From assembly GCA_013396635.1 (NCBI GenBank), contig WBMW01003919.1, positions 1,769,357 through 1,833,356 on the forward strand: a stretch of DNA of 64,000 nucleotides. Reading direction: 5' to 3'. The notes under the pieces were generated by a model. That model ran no database searches and had not been told where the DNA came from. It saw only the letters and a list, made by a program, of their open reading frames with translations. A program made the position numbers and the translations under genes. Source of the stretch: Penelope pileata. Taxonomy: Eukaryota; Chordata; Aves; Galliformes; Cracidae. Shown in pieces: positions 13,209 to 26,555 of this stretch (within the stretch, counting starts at the first letter, position 1; every line of letters begins with the position of its first letter).

Positions 13209-13324
13209 GAATGTCCAAATGAAAGTTTTTACTCTTATGCAGTGTGAAAGCTCCTTTTAAGAGGAGAAGGATTGTTTAAGTAGTTAAATTAATTAGGACT
13301 TAATTAAGATACATTTGGACATTC
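13209..13324. repeat. 13-bp perfect inverted repeat enclosing a TAATTA-rich loop
   Basis: GAATGTCCAAATG at 13209-13221 is repeated as its exact reverse complement at 13312-13324, with 90 bp between the arms. The interior holds a smaller inverted repeat (CTCCT...AGGAG at about 13250-13265) and a 10-bp palindrome CTTAATTAAG at 13299-13308, next to another TTAATTAG core. It could be a structured transcript, a small foldback element or a conserved regulatory site. No family was recognised. A 13-bp match within about 100 bp is expected by chance roughly once in several windows of this size. Confidence 0.5.
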
Positions 13325-15988
13325 ATCCTCCATTTGAGCTTCCCATATGCTGATTTAAAAACCTTAGGAGAGGGATTAAGGTAATGTTAATTATGTCCCA
13401 TTTATATTGACTATCTAAATAGCCGTCTCTTTCCAATTACGGGCCTCTCCAACTCAATTTCTTGAAGGAAAGCACTCTTACCCTGCAATTCTCAAGGATG
13501 TTCTTTAGCCAGAAACGTCTCCCTGTACAACTGTAAATCTATCCAAGCTAAATGAGATGGCTCTAGACATGAAAACCATGGCATGTTACTTGAGAATAGC
13601 TCTCACATTCTTGCAAGTTTTTGGAAGTAAGGAGACAACCAGGCAAACACAGGGGTGTTAGGGTGATGGTTCCCATCGGTGCAGAAGGGTTGAGCACCAA
13701 CATGAGAAGCTGAACTTTCATTCTGAAGCTTACCGGCAACATCAGCCCATGACACTCGGGCAGATCAGTGAAAAAAAAAGCAGATTTAAACATCCCAGCA
13801 GAGCCAAACCAGACCACTGCCCTAGGGGCCAGTGCAGGGATGCACCCTCTAAACCCACAGAGGCTCTTCCCAAGTTCCATTTATCAGCCTCAGGCCACGC
13901 TCTCCTTCTCCCATGGCAGCTGACGGCACTGCTCCCACTGTGACCACCACATCTGGTCGTGCTCATGGGCATCACATCAGGAGCAAGAGCCTCAGCACAA
14001 CTGACTGCACTAAAAATTTTAGAAAAATTTGCAAGATTCCAAACAAATGAGATTTCAAGCATTTTTGTCTAACGACATTGAGTTACAGCAGTATGAGCCA
14101 AGGAACTTCATACTCAAGGAGCTTCATACTACATACCTAGCCATGTGTCTTTAAAGTGAATGCAGTTTTCACATTATTTAATTTTTAAAATTTAGAGATG
14201 CACGGAGAATAAAATTATTTTCCTTTCTGCTGCAATGAAAGACCATATTTATTTCAAAAAAACCATACCACCATTATTTATTAGCAAGCAAAAAGCTCGT
14301 GGGTATAATAAAAATATGCTACATAAAGCTGCAGCTGCCCAAGGAGAGGGAGAATTAACTGTAATGAGACTGCTTTAAAGAGCCTCATAGCATCACTTTA
14401 ACATACCAAAGAGAGAGAAGTAGAGGCAAAAGGAACAATTTTTTTTGTAATTCACAAAATAGCATCTGTTCTTTCTGCTAATTTCTGGTATGAAAACAAA
14501 AGGGAAATTCTCACCTTCCCCTCTAGGGTGTATGCAGAGCACTTTCCTCCCTCACGTGCTGATATGGCACCTACCAAGCAGCAAGTCTGAGGAGGAATTC
14601 TGCCCAAGGGTGCTTCATGTGCGGGCACCAGGCAGGTGCTGGGCAGAGCCAGCCTCGCCAGTACCTGGGCACACCAGGAGCCCAGCTCGCCAGTGCCACT
14701 CAGGAAAATAATTCCAGTAATGCCTAGGAATCGAGTTATTTCTATCTGCAGGGCACTGGCAGCGCTGAAAAAAACAAATCGCAGCAATACATAGAGATTA
14801 ATTTAGTGGGACACTGAGCTGCCACCCTCACACTCCCACCCACGGCACCGGGGCTGTCCTGCTTATTGCAGCGTTACAAGATCGTAGCATGTGTGTTACT
14901 TCAGATGTCTGGATGTGCTGAGCTTTTGTGCATGCTTTGGTCATCTGAACTTTAGGTTTTGGTAACCAGTTTTGGTGCAAGCCCCGTCTTCCAGATGTAC
15001 TCAAAGTTCTCAGAGCTACAGCAATGTAATAACGCAACATTTTATGAAGATTTACAGCCCTCAGATTCGGTTACATTATAAAAGATAGACTTTTGCCCTT
15101 CATTCAGGAGGGGGTACCCATCTGACCAGCTGAACAGACCCAGACCCAGCGTGTGGCAGGCAGCCCGTGCCCAGCCCCCCCCGTCTGAGCAGCACGCTGC
15201 CCGCTGCGCAGCCTCGGGGAGCAGGGAGCTCCTGCACAGCCTGTGCACCCCAGCCCTGCACTGTGGAACGTTCAGGCCACGGCTGCCCTCTGACATCACA
15301 AAAGCCAAAGCACTGCTAATACAGAAGCAACTCCAGGACCCAGCAAGCTGCTGGATTCTCGTCTGGCTCCTCAGCAGCTCGCCAGAGCTCTGCGCTGCTC
15401 AGTTCACATGTAGGATCACCTTCCCGAAGCACAAGGTAAGCTGCCCAGCTTCACGCTGAAATCCACCTGTGCAGCAGACTAAAATTAATAACCAACACAC
15501 GCTAGGCGGGATCTGTTTTTTTCTCCTGAAGTATTCTCTCCTTTCCCTGCAGAAAACTGCTCAGGTTCATGGCACAGAAGAAATAAATTTCAGACCCTGT
15601 GTATGGATTTTCAGCATTCCCACTGCTAAAGCTTGCAGTGCAATGGTCCAAGCACAGGTGGGCCTGAAAAACCTTCACGATGAATCTCAGTGCATGATGC
15701 TACAGCACAATCACTGCATGGCACACAGAACTGCACTTAGGTCACTGTTCTGTATTTAGATTACTGTTGCAATGACGATCGTTAATCACCAGAACCAGCT
15801 CAGATCCTACTGTTCTCCGGGACAGACTAAATTTTATTTCCTCATTCTTTATTATAAATTAATATATTTGCATTTAGTTAACACACAGCCCAGATGTGAC
15901 CACTGACAGACAAATGGCCCAGAGCTGCCACACAGTACGACAATGAATTATTTCTCTTTTTGCCAAAGCAAGATACAAAGCAAGTCTT
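13325..15988. other. Non-coding stretch, no gene recognised
   Basis: The AT-rich sequence at 13325-13440 continues the TAAT-containing block, with TTAATTATG and similar words. The remainder shows no exon or repeat signature. Confidence 0.5.
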
Positions 15989-16012
15989 AAAAAAAAAAAA
16001 GGGGGGGGGGGG
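15989..16012 (+). repeat. A12-G12 homopolymer junction
   Basis: Twelve A bases (15989-16000) are followed directly by twelve G bases (16001-16012), then TTGGAGGG. The G run plus the following G doublet and triplet could form a G-quadruplex. Long homopolymers like this are also common sites of sequencing length error, so the exact counts are uncertain. Confidence 0.9.
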
Positions 16013-19000
16013 TTGGAGGGTAAATATCTTTTGAAAATGTTTTGGTTAGATTCCACCCCCCACCCCATGGTCTAAAAGGATGAGACAAAAAAATAAACAC
16101 CGGAAATTTCATTAGAAGTACAGAAAAAACCACAACTTTCAAAGCATGCAGCTGGAAAGGGCACAGACCACTCTGCTTTCAGTTCCTTTGTATCCATGTC
16201 TTTGGGTGAACTAAGGCAAACACTCTGACCAAGGATTTGTATTAAACAAAGGTTTCATGCAAAACAATTTCAGTTAAACAGCATTCAGAGAAGATACACT
16301 GATGCTCAAAAGTCCACTACTTCAACTATTGCAGCTCCTAAGAACAGCAGGTAGTGCTGTGCACTGATCACCCCCAGGCTTGGGGCACATATGGGCAGCA
16401 GCACTTCCCCTTTTCACTAGGGGACTAGCACGGCTTTGGTCTCTGCTCTTATGCCAGAGGCCAAGCCAGGCTGCTCTCTTCCAACGGAAGGGCTGTGCTT
16501 TTGTACAACAGGGAAAGGGAAACACAGTGAGGGTGACTACCTACTTACAGCACACCTCCAAGAGAAGAAATCCCCAAGATGAAATCCTTCTGAGATGGAG
16601 GAACACTTGCAAACAGCACCGAGTGTGCTTGTTTTGTCCTGCCTCTGGCCACCGGTGGGCTGATGCACTAATCATGATGACTTTTTGAAGCTGACCATGT
16701 TCTTTTCTACTTCAATGATCAGTGGGCAGGCTCAATGGCTGAGAAAGCAGTACAGTATGGAAATCAAGTAGCTGCATATCTTTGTTGGAAGTTCACTACA
16801 CAGTGTCAGATGCAACTCTGCCACAGTCAGCACAACCCCAGCTGATGCCCTCCAGCACCTCTCACCAGAAACAGGGATTTACACACACAGCTGCAGGGGG
16901 CAGGTCCCTTCTCACTACTGTAAATCTGAAACAAGTACAAGTCAGAGGAGTTCAACTAGCATCAGTGAAATGCAAAGCAAGTTTTAAAACAAGAGAACAT
17001 CTTTTTCTACTTAATTTCTATGACTCATGCTCGGGGAGCTCTGACCGCTGATGCACCTGAACGGAGAGGTCCCATGGAACTCAAGAGGGACAGAGTCTGT
17101 GTTCTGTTTCAAAGTGATTTTGTGGTCCATAAATGCAGAACATCACAAAATCCATTTTCAGTGCTATTAACCATCTCACAGAGTTCATAAGAGTTTTAAT
17201 ACTGCAGAGTGCTTTAATTTTGAAGGTACCATTTCAGGGTTGACAAAATGAATGGCTTTTGGCATCTTCCAGACAGCTAATTGGTACATATAAATTATTT
17301 ACATCATTATGGAGTTGTCAGGATATTAAGTTTTCAGCAAAAACAAATTAAAAATGGGGGAGATCATGAAAAAAAAAACAGATATCTATGTTTGGCTAAA
17401 AGTAGTCTATGTTATCACACCTTGCTAAAGAACAGATCAAGATTTTCAATTATTTGCACATTAACTTGAACAAAATATTAGCTCCCTTTGTGCTGTATAC
17501 CCAACCTGCACAGCTGCTACGCTTCCCCCAAATTCTATTATGTTTCAATTCCGTGAGAAAAGCCTAGATTAGCATCTTGCAGCTCAGAGGAAATGTAGAC
17601 ACGTACTTGACACCAACAGAATTTAAGAACTTCTGTCTGTGAAGCATTATTCATTGCTGGCCTTGCACAGATAAGATCTCTTTTATTTATACTGTTGCTT
17701 CTGGAAAAGTGTTGATATAAAGGAAAGAAATGGGCACACGAACAGTGTTCCGAGAAAGCTTAACTAGTGCTAAATAAAATAATCAAACCAACAGTCATTC
17801 CGTAAGCTTCGCATTTTCAGAATAGAATGTAAAGAATCACAGTAGCTCCATTCTGGCTACACACAAGTAGCCCCCAAGAACTTTCTGCGGGTACAGAAGC
17901 TACATTAGAAGTGGATCTTTGTTACCCAAAACTTACTGATACAACCGACTTCATGGCATGCCACCCACTAGCCAGACAGGATCAAAACCCAGATCTTCCA
18001 AACCTCACCCTGACTGTCACTCATCAGACAGCAGTTAAGTTACACTGCCTGCTAGAAGGTATGTGGAACACGTACCCAGAGCAGATATTTTGTTCCTTGG
18101 TTTTGATCTCTAGATTTTATAAAGCTGTTTAAGTACTTCCATCACTGAAACAGTTCTTGCACGACTCCAGCACTGCTGCACAGGAAGAGATCACAACAGT
18201 TGATCTATCAAAACAGACAGAACACAATATCGTACCATCAGTACGCACACCCAGGTACTTCTGAAACACACCTTAATAAGATCAGCATATTGCTAAGGCA
18301 AACAAACAATTATTCAACTGCAAGAGAGAAATGACAACACCCTGCCGGAGTCTGAACATCAGAAATCCTGAAGGCATCTTCAGAGCTGGATGGACAGGAC
18401 AGACAGATCTTAATTCTTTGCAAACAAAACCAGCTAATACTTCAACCCCTTCAGAACTATTCTGAACCCTTCTTCAAAACCAATTCTGCCCAGAAGAGTT
18501 TTGCAAGAGGGTATTTGGACAGACGTGGTATCATGAGATGCATTGCTTAAAAAGCTTGCCCTTGCACAGGTGCTCTCCATCCACTCCAGCAACAGCCCAC
18601 AGGCTTCCCATCACCTTCACTAGAAAAAGGACGGCAGCATTCAGGACTGTCTCAAAACTCAGACATCCACTTCTAGCCCCCTGCAAATCAAGCCTGAGCA
18701 CCAATATAGACTTAGGTTTTCATTTCCAGCTTCTTCAACTTGCGCCTCCAACTTGCTGATGCATTTTAACTGAATTCATCGGCAAGGTTGCCTTGTACAT
18801 GCTGTATTTGTGAAGCTGAGAGGCTACCTGGAGGCCTCTCAGGCAAGGAAAGATTTTGCAAGGAAAGATTTGATGTAGCATATTGCAGTCCACAGTCTTT
18901 CCTGCAGCTGTTGAGAGCAGGTAAAGCCTAAAATCCTCCTCTTAAACTCTGCTAGAGCTGCTTGTCATTATGCATTTTATCTTTAAAAAGAAAAGAAACC

Positions 19001-22000
19001 ACAGGAAAATCCTTGCAATGAAGCTGAGGATATTCATCAACTTCTATTCAATGCTATTGAACATCTTGTAAAATAGGCTACAGCACATCCATCTCTTTCC
19101 ACATCCTTCTACCCAGCAGAAAAAGTCATCCATTTAGGGAAGGAGTCTGAAAGGAGAGAGGCCAGGCAGAAAGGAAGAAACGTAAATGGGTACAAAACTC
19201 AGGTGCTACTGCATTTTTATATTATGTGGGGAGTTAAAAGCAGCCCAAATCATGGATTGACTGAAAAACGTTACCTGTTCTGCTCTGGCGTGTTGGTATA
19301 CTTCTTTTTCGTGTACTGTGTTCTTGAATGAAGACCCAAGCAGTCCCCTTTGAAGGTATGCTTAGTAAAATGACTAATTAAGACAGTTAGCTAGCTGATT
19401 CATCACTAAGACACAGGTCTGCACTTCTCAAACCATAAACTTCTAAGTCAGCTCAATACCTAAGTTCTTCAAACACCAGTGCATAAAGCACAATAAGCAC
19501 TTTTTTTCGCTTTCTATCTCCCCCTCCAGCACTCTCACTGAAAACAGATCCCTTTCTTCTCCTGGCCATCTGCTGCAGAGTTCTAAGGAAGGCACTCCTA
19601 TGCTTCCAGCCATGCTCACTCCTCCAAAACACTTGCATGCAGTCTGCTGTGCTCAGGCTTTGTGTCGATGCTTTGCATTTGTTTAAGCATGTCATTTGTG
19701 CTTTCAGAAGGAGGTTGTTGCTGCTTTTCTACAGCCTTAATTCTTTGTCTTTCACCGCTGCACCCTAAGGTACCCTTTTCACTAGAACGTAACTAAAGCA
19801 TTTTAGTTCTGGCTTCTTGTCATCCCTTAGGGTCTGCCAATGACATGGATGGAAGCTGGCTGGGTGGCCGTGCAGAGGGCAGCTCTCAGCTGTTGAGCAG
19901 CAAAACAAAAGGGAACCAAACGGGACCCCACCAAGGTCTTCTCTGGGTCCGGTCATGGACAATGTTCTGTCACCAACCTGGCCAATCAAGCTGAGCAGAT
20001 GTCACCATGTTGGACAGGACTGCAGGAAAATTCAGAAAGATCTTCCACGGTGTGACAAGAGGCCTGAAGATTATTAGATAGAATTTGGTGAAGACTTCTG
20101 TGACCAGATAAGTACAATGCTTCAAGTAGAGTTTTAGTTCTGTGTCTGCGTAAGTTAGAGGATGCCTGTGGGATATTTGTACCTACTGATGTCAGCTTTT
20201 AACTTGGAAAGTAAATGCTGTTAAGTAACTCAATTGTTGTCTCACTCAAGGAGTTTGTTAGAAAAATATGTGAAGTGTCACAGTTCCAGCATTATTCAGT
20301 ATCTCTGATACGCACGAGTTCTTTATCACCTGTTTTATCTCGCTTGGACAAGGCAATTCAAGCAAGCGAGAAGAACAGATCTCAGTGTGGGATGAGTTCA
20401 GGGCAGAGACTCAAAAGAGCAGAAGCTCAGGCCCAGCCACAGGCTCTGAAAAAGCAGTGACAGCTTTTTGACGAAAAGCCGAGGGACACTAGCACAAGGC
20501 ACAGAAGAGGGTTCTTTGTATAGAAATAGCATGTTCAAGGCAGCCCAGCCAGGCAGCAGAGCCTTCTGCCCAGAGGGCTGAGCCTGCGGCCAGGTGGGCA
20601 CTGAGGGCACAGCCCACAGCGTGCTGCAGGCAGGCAGGACCCTGCGAGGGCAACGGGGCTAACAGCAGCTGCAACAGCAATGGAAGCCATACGTACCTAA
20701 CCCGGGTGGCAAGAGCCAGAGGGAGCTACAGGAAGAGCAGAGGGAAGCTGTGAAGGTACAAGGAAGGGGCATACAAAACCAAGACACCCACAGCAGTTCT
20801 ATTCAGACACAAGGCTGAAGAGGACAAGGAGCAGGGAAGCGTGAAGCTTTACAACATGAACATTAACAAATAAGAAACTTGTTTCACCAGAAAGGTCAGC
20901 AGTAAGGCAACTGTGACAGACACCAAAGCACGAGCAGGGGAGCAGAGCAGCGTGCTCTGGCAAACACAGCCATGAGTAATCACAGCTTCCAACAAGCACT
21001 CCACGGATCCAGAGGGTCCAGGCAGGATCTCTGCTGCTGAACAACCCGCTGTGAGTTAGGGCTGGAATTCCCTGTCTGAAGGAGTGCTGGACACTGACTG
21101 CTTCACTGCTGGCACAGCAATGGCACAGACAACTCCAGTTCAGTTCCCTGGGGAGCAGAGTGACTGCAATTAATCCACCGTGTCAAACCCTCTCCCCTTC
21201 CTTAGCAGGGCTGGAGCTGAGGAAAGCCACTGAGGCAGCTGTTAGAGCTAATCTACAGAGACTCCTTAGGCACCAGCAAATGCCACCAGGCCAGGGAAAT
21301 GAGGAGACGACATGCAGCAAGCAAAGTCCAGTGCAGCCCCGGCTGGGAGGCAGCAGCCCCCCTGCACACAGGGCACCCAGCAGCCCTCAGGAGCTGCTGC
21401 AGCACCGCAGGTAACAGAGACTGGGGGCAGCTCGCTGTGAGGGGGGACACCCTGAAAGCCCAAAGCGTTGCAGGAAATGCACAGATCTCAGAATAGGCAA
21501 CCTGTGATCATTAAGCTTTTTAAAAAAGCTAAATAATTATAAAATGCATGTATGCATCAAGCATCCTCGAGGCTAACCGATCTTCCCTCAACTCCACCTG
21601 AGCAGGCAGGGAAGTATTCTCAGTTAACTGTGTATTGCAGCACATGGTGTTCTATTACACAACTAACGAGGGTATTCTGAAGTTTGGCCAAGCAATCCTT
21701 GAGGCTGACCACTTTTTTCCTTAAAATATGGGCAGCCTTACCTTTACATGTTTTATAGGTCCATGCTTTTCCCATATAAAAGCTTTATAGGTCCCTGCCA
21801 GGGAGGCAGGTGCATGAAATAATGAAGGTCATTTTTCTGGAACTTCTGTGAACATTTTCATTTATTTTTCATTCCCTTGTGTTCAAAAGGTAAATGTTCT
21901 TAATTTGTACTGTACTGCCATGACTGAAAAAATGAATGCCGAGGTAGCAAAGTGCTATATCAGAACAGTGCGGGAAAACTGGAGCAAAAAACTCTAAGCA

Positions 22001-25000
22001 GCGTGACCCAGCCAGCACCTGCCATCAGCAAAAGCCAGCAATTGACACTGGGGCAGGGAGCAGAGAAGCTGCAGCCCAGGGCAGCAGAACAGGACCCTGC
22101 GGTAACTGCACACTGCAGACGTGGCACAGCAGCTCAGGTGCCGCTTCAGAGAAGTGCTGCAGTAATCACTGCATTTCTGTAAGACCTCGCTTCAGCCCTT
22201 TGAGTAGTTTTTGGATAATCACCTTCCCTCTGAACTAAAAAGTGCAGCACAAAATGGAGGAATTGGAGTGGTGAGCAGAGTAGGACAGCAGCCTCTGCAG
22301 CACTGGCACCCGAGGCAGATCGGAGGGGCCCCCAGCGCCGGGCTGGCACTGGCACGGGTCAGGGTCACAGGAGTCACTGGGGGGGCTGTGAAGCCATCGC
22401 TGGTTGGGCCATACTGATATCACGTCATGGAGGCTGCAGTGTGCTGGAAGCAGCATTTCTGGTCCCTAGCATCTCATAGCTGATGACCTTCCTAGCAATA
22501 TCCTGGAGAAGAAAGGGATCTGCTCCACTCCCTTCCCTCTTTCTCTTGAAAGAGCACCTCAGGTTCCACCTGAATCCGTAGAAAACAGCACACCCTCACG
22601 AGTTGTTAGAGAAGAATCCTCAAGTGCTGATGAGAGGCCAGAACACATCGCTGCAGGCTGGCCAGCACCCACAGCAGCGGGCAGTGAGCTGTAGAGCTGG
22701 GCCCAGGAGCTGACACCCTGCTCTGCTGCATGTGTCCGCGCTGAGCTGCTCTCCAGAGCCTTTACCCTTTCCATACCGTTAAATCCACCCAGTACCTCGA
22801 GAATGCAGTCGCTGTTGTGCACGCTTTGCCTTGCTATTCCCAGTTCCAGTACCCCCAGCAGCAGTGCAGGCAGCCCTTATGCCACTCGCAGGGGGCAGCC
22901 ACCAGGTTTAACCCTTACTTCATGGTTCTGCTCCAGGATTCACCTGCTTTTGTTGTGAACTCTGCTGTTAACAAATGAACACACTATGAGGACCAATTTA
23001 CAATGGTAAATTTCACTCCACTTATTTCCAGAATTGTGTACCTTGCCATAGGTGTTACTGACTCAGCACTGAGCTAGTCCAGAAGCACAGTGTGCATTTG
23101 CTCTGGATCCCTTAAGGTGAAGAGATGTGCTTGAAGCATTCATGAATCGCATCTGAGGACGGCTGGTCAGCAAAGCAGCTGAGTGAAAGCCAGACTCATA
23201 GAACAGATGTACAGCCAGAATTTACTCTTGCTTTACAGGGAAGGTTATTGGTCTCCAGCCATAAGTTAATACAAAATTTCTCCAGATGTTTTCCCAAATG
23301 GCATGTAGTACCTTTAATTGTTTGTGGATGTATTGCTGCACTTGACTGCAGGTCTTTGACTCTCAGCTCGCTGTTTTTCACTGCTCTGGATCTGGCTGTG
23401 TGCAGCTGGTCAGGAGCTGGGAGCTACCTTTGTGAGACGGAGCAGCTCCCTGGCACAGCACTGGCTAGCAGAAAAGACACTGCCAAAAACCACAAAACCC
23501 CAAGGAAAAACAACAGATAAGCATGAAACATGAATCTTCCATGTTTCTATACCTATTGAGATCATAAAAAAGTTTTCCCATGCTTTGCAAGACCTTCTGT
23601 TTAGTTAAACAGGTTTTGCTTTAGAACTCTATCTATATTGCACCCCCCAACACTTTGTTGGAAGCAAATGGGAACGTGTTCATGAAGAGTTCTGGAAAAC
23701 ACAAACATTGTAAACAAACAGATAAAGATCCAGCCCTACCAGGGCCCCTCTGCTGGGCTGAGCTCTAGGGGATAACTTCAAACTGAGCGCTGCACCTGTA
23801 CTTCAAGGGGGCAAAAGAATTGGGGGGGTGGGGGACAGGAAAATATTCCATTCACTTGAGCACTTTTTAACAGAACTCTAATCCAACAGTTTCTGCAGCA
23901 ATTTCTGTCACTTCACATCTCCTGCGCTACCATCTATACTATTTTCTCCATAAATCTTGCTTCTTATGTCAGACAGATGAAGAACTAGTACTCAGGCCTG
24001 TTCTGTCTACAGGAGATTGAACAACAAGTGAACAATTCCAACAGGAAACTGGGATGCGGCCAGTTGCAGCACCTCATTTTAGTGCTAGTGTACACAGCCG
24101 TGAGAGAGCACATAGAACTTCTACATCTCTGTAGAGAAAAGCAGTGATCGTTTCCAGCGAAAATGAAGATATAAGAAATATTTATAGCATAATATACATT
24201 CCCACAGCACCTTCTCAATCACAGCCCTGGAGCACATTGAAGAAAAGAGTTTAATGCCACTTTAAAGACTTCCAAGTGACTGAAATCTGCATTGCACCGC
24301 ATTAACAAGCGCTCGCATTACATTAGCCTTACTGCTTACACATGTAATCAATTCTCAGTACAAGCAAAGAATCAGAAGGGGAAAAACACGAGATCACGAA
24401 TTAATGAATATTGAATAAATACATCTTGGTCTCCAAATGAACTATTTTGCAGCAAGAAAAAAAATGTCCAGCAAGAATTCAAAGCCAAAAAGGTCTACAG
24501 AGTCATGCTCTTATCTGTCAGATAAGATATCAGCCATCAGGCATTGTGTGGATGGGCAATTATTACAGTGCTCCCTTTCAAGGGGCTGAGAAGAAACACT
24601 GTACCCTTCTACACCAGAATGGATGGAGCGGTTATTGGCTGGTGACTGCAAACACACACATCCAGAGCTGCTCCGTGAATGTAATTTAGGATTATTTGCT
24701 CACTTCTGCTCATTTCATCTGTGAACAGACAACTTTCCCACCTGCCATGCGTTTGACTTTGATGGAGAAACTGTGGGGAATCTTCAGGGGAAAGCAATGG
24801 CTCTGAAGAGAGCAGACACTGGAATTGCAGTAATGAGATCTGGACAGAAGGGATAAAAGTGTTTGTGCTGTTAAACAGGTAGAAAAGCAATTGCCTCAGC
24901 GTTTGACTTGACAGCTCATTTTTAAGGTCAGCACTTCTGCTGCTGCTGTTTGAAATCAGTTGTCATTGCCAGATATCTTAATTTATTTGTAATTATGTAA

Positions 25001-26441
25001 TTGAACTCCAGTGCCATTCTAGGAGTAAGCTAAAAGCTCCCATGATATTCATTTTGTAATATGGAATACCAACACACATAACAACAAATAGATAACAATT
25101 TGTATCTTCTCAGTCTAAAAAAAAAAAAAAAATAGTGCCAGTTTTCATATTTTTCCCAAATCCTGCAGGAAGATTTCTAGGATTACAGCACAGCACTTGT
25201 TACACAGCGGCAAGGTAAGAATTCCATCTGCTTTCCTTGCTTTTACCATTATCCAGCAAAATAAATTGCCTCTGCTTTTATTCAATCCTTTGTCAGCCTT
25301 AGCTAACCCATATTTTAAAGACAGCTGAATGAAGTAACAGGAATTTATGCTGGCATTTCATCATTGCTAATGCTTTACTAGATTAACAGTTAGCCACCTA
25401 AGAATACACTTGCACAACTCAGTGAGTTGTGGGAGTCTATTTATTTTAAAGGCATCTCATTTGCTTCTTCAAAAAGTTTTTGTCTTTTGAACCCAACAGC
25501 GAGATTCAGGTACATTGCCTTATAAATAGATAATTTGATCACCATGGTGCACCCAATTTTTGAAATATATATGCTTTCCTACTCAGGAAAAACCTTTAAG
25601 AAAAAAGTTGGTTACACTGGAAAAATGTAGAAACTCAACCCCCCTGGTTCAGTACTCAAAACCAGAAACATTTATCACATTTCTTCCTAGGCTATGTTCC
25701 TTCTGGTTACTTCACTGAAGTATCTGAAACAAACACAGAAATTTTTCCTTTGATTCACATTCAGAATTTATTTCCATCACACCTTTAATGTGTAGATGTC
25801 ATTTATTTATTTATTTACTTTTTAAAACAGGTACCCATATGTAATCATGCACCTAATTATCAGCTGCACTACCCCCAGAAAGACTTCATTTTTCCAGGTT
25901 GGCATCAAGTTTATTTCCAAGAGAGAGATGAATAAGAAAAATTAATCAAGAGAATTAGATAAAGTCACACAACAAAAATCACAGCTTCAGAGTCTGACTA
26001 TGGTGAGATACAGAAGGCAAACAGAAGTCCTCAGTAAAGCATAAAGCCTAACCCCTCCTGGCAGCCTGTATGATCCCAATAAAGATGAAGGCAGTACTGA
26101 GAAATCAGCGCACTGACAGTGCTTTCCCTCCCGCTGCCTACCTGCTGCTCACAGTGCCTTCACGGAAACGCATTTACACAGAAGTAAACAGGAGCTGAAA
26201 ACTTGGAAGTGCTCTTACCATCTGACAAGTCAATTAGCCCGAGGTAGTGCAAAAGTTTCAGAGAGGAGCACACCACCACCACAATCCCTAAAGTCTGCAG
26301 TCCCTCCGACTCGCCGTCAGTCCACATCCTGCACGCAGATACCTACTGGTGTGCCTGCAAACAACTGGCAGAAATCTCAAGCTGAGAAATCCGCTGTTTG
26401 AAGCTTTTCTTCCTGCTGCTCAGCTAAGTGCACGGCACACA
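16013..26441. other. Non-coding stretch of about 10 kb, no gene recognised
   Basis: No recognisable exon, RNA gene or mobile element. A short tandem duplication (GCAAGGAAAGATT twice, about 18843-18870), a 16-base A run at 25117-25132 and a short ATTT array near 25800-25817 are the only low-complexity features that stood out. Frames are short and without domains. Confidence 0.55.
25117..25132 (+). repeat. Poly(A) run
   Basis: Sixteen consecutive A bases. No LINE or SINE body or processed-gene sequence was recognised immediately 5' of it, so it is listed only as a homopolymer. Confidence 0.85.
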
Positions 26442-26555
26442 TCCCTCTCCCCCCTGTCCTTGCGCTCCCCCTGTTTCTCAGGCTCTCTCCCTATTTCTAG
26501 CTCTCCTCTTCCCCCCTCTCGCCTTTTTCCCCTCCCCTCTCCTCTTTTCCTTTTA
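26442..26555 (+). repeat. Long polypyrimidine tract
   Basis: About 114 bases on the plus strand are almost entirely C and T, with only a handful of interrupting purines. Runs such as CTCTCCCCCC and TTTTTCCCCTCCCCTCTCC occur. Tracts of this length can form triplex (H-DNA) structures and resemble extended splice-acceptor tracts, but no exon follows that I can recognise. Confidence 0.8.

Noticed and set aside
25117..25132. Poly(A) run as a sign of a processed pseudogene
   Set aside because: No coding-like sequence was recognised upstream, and no flanking direct repeat was found.
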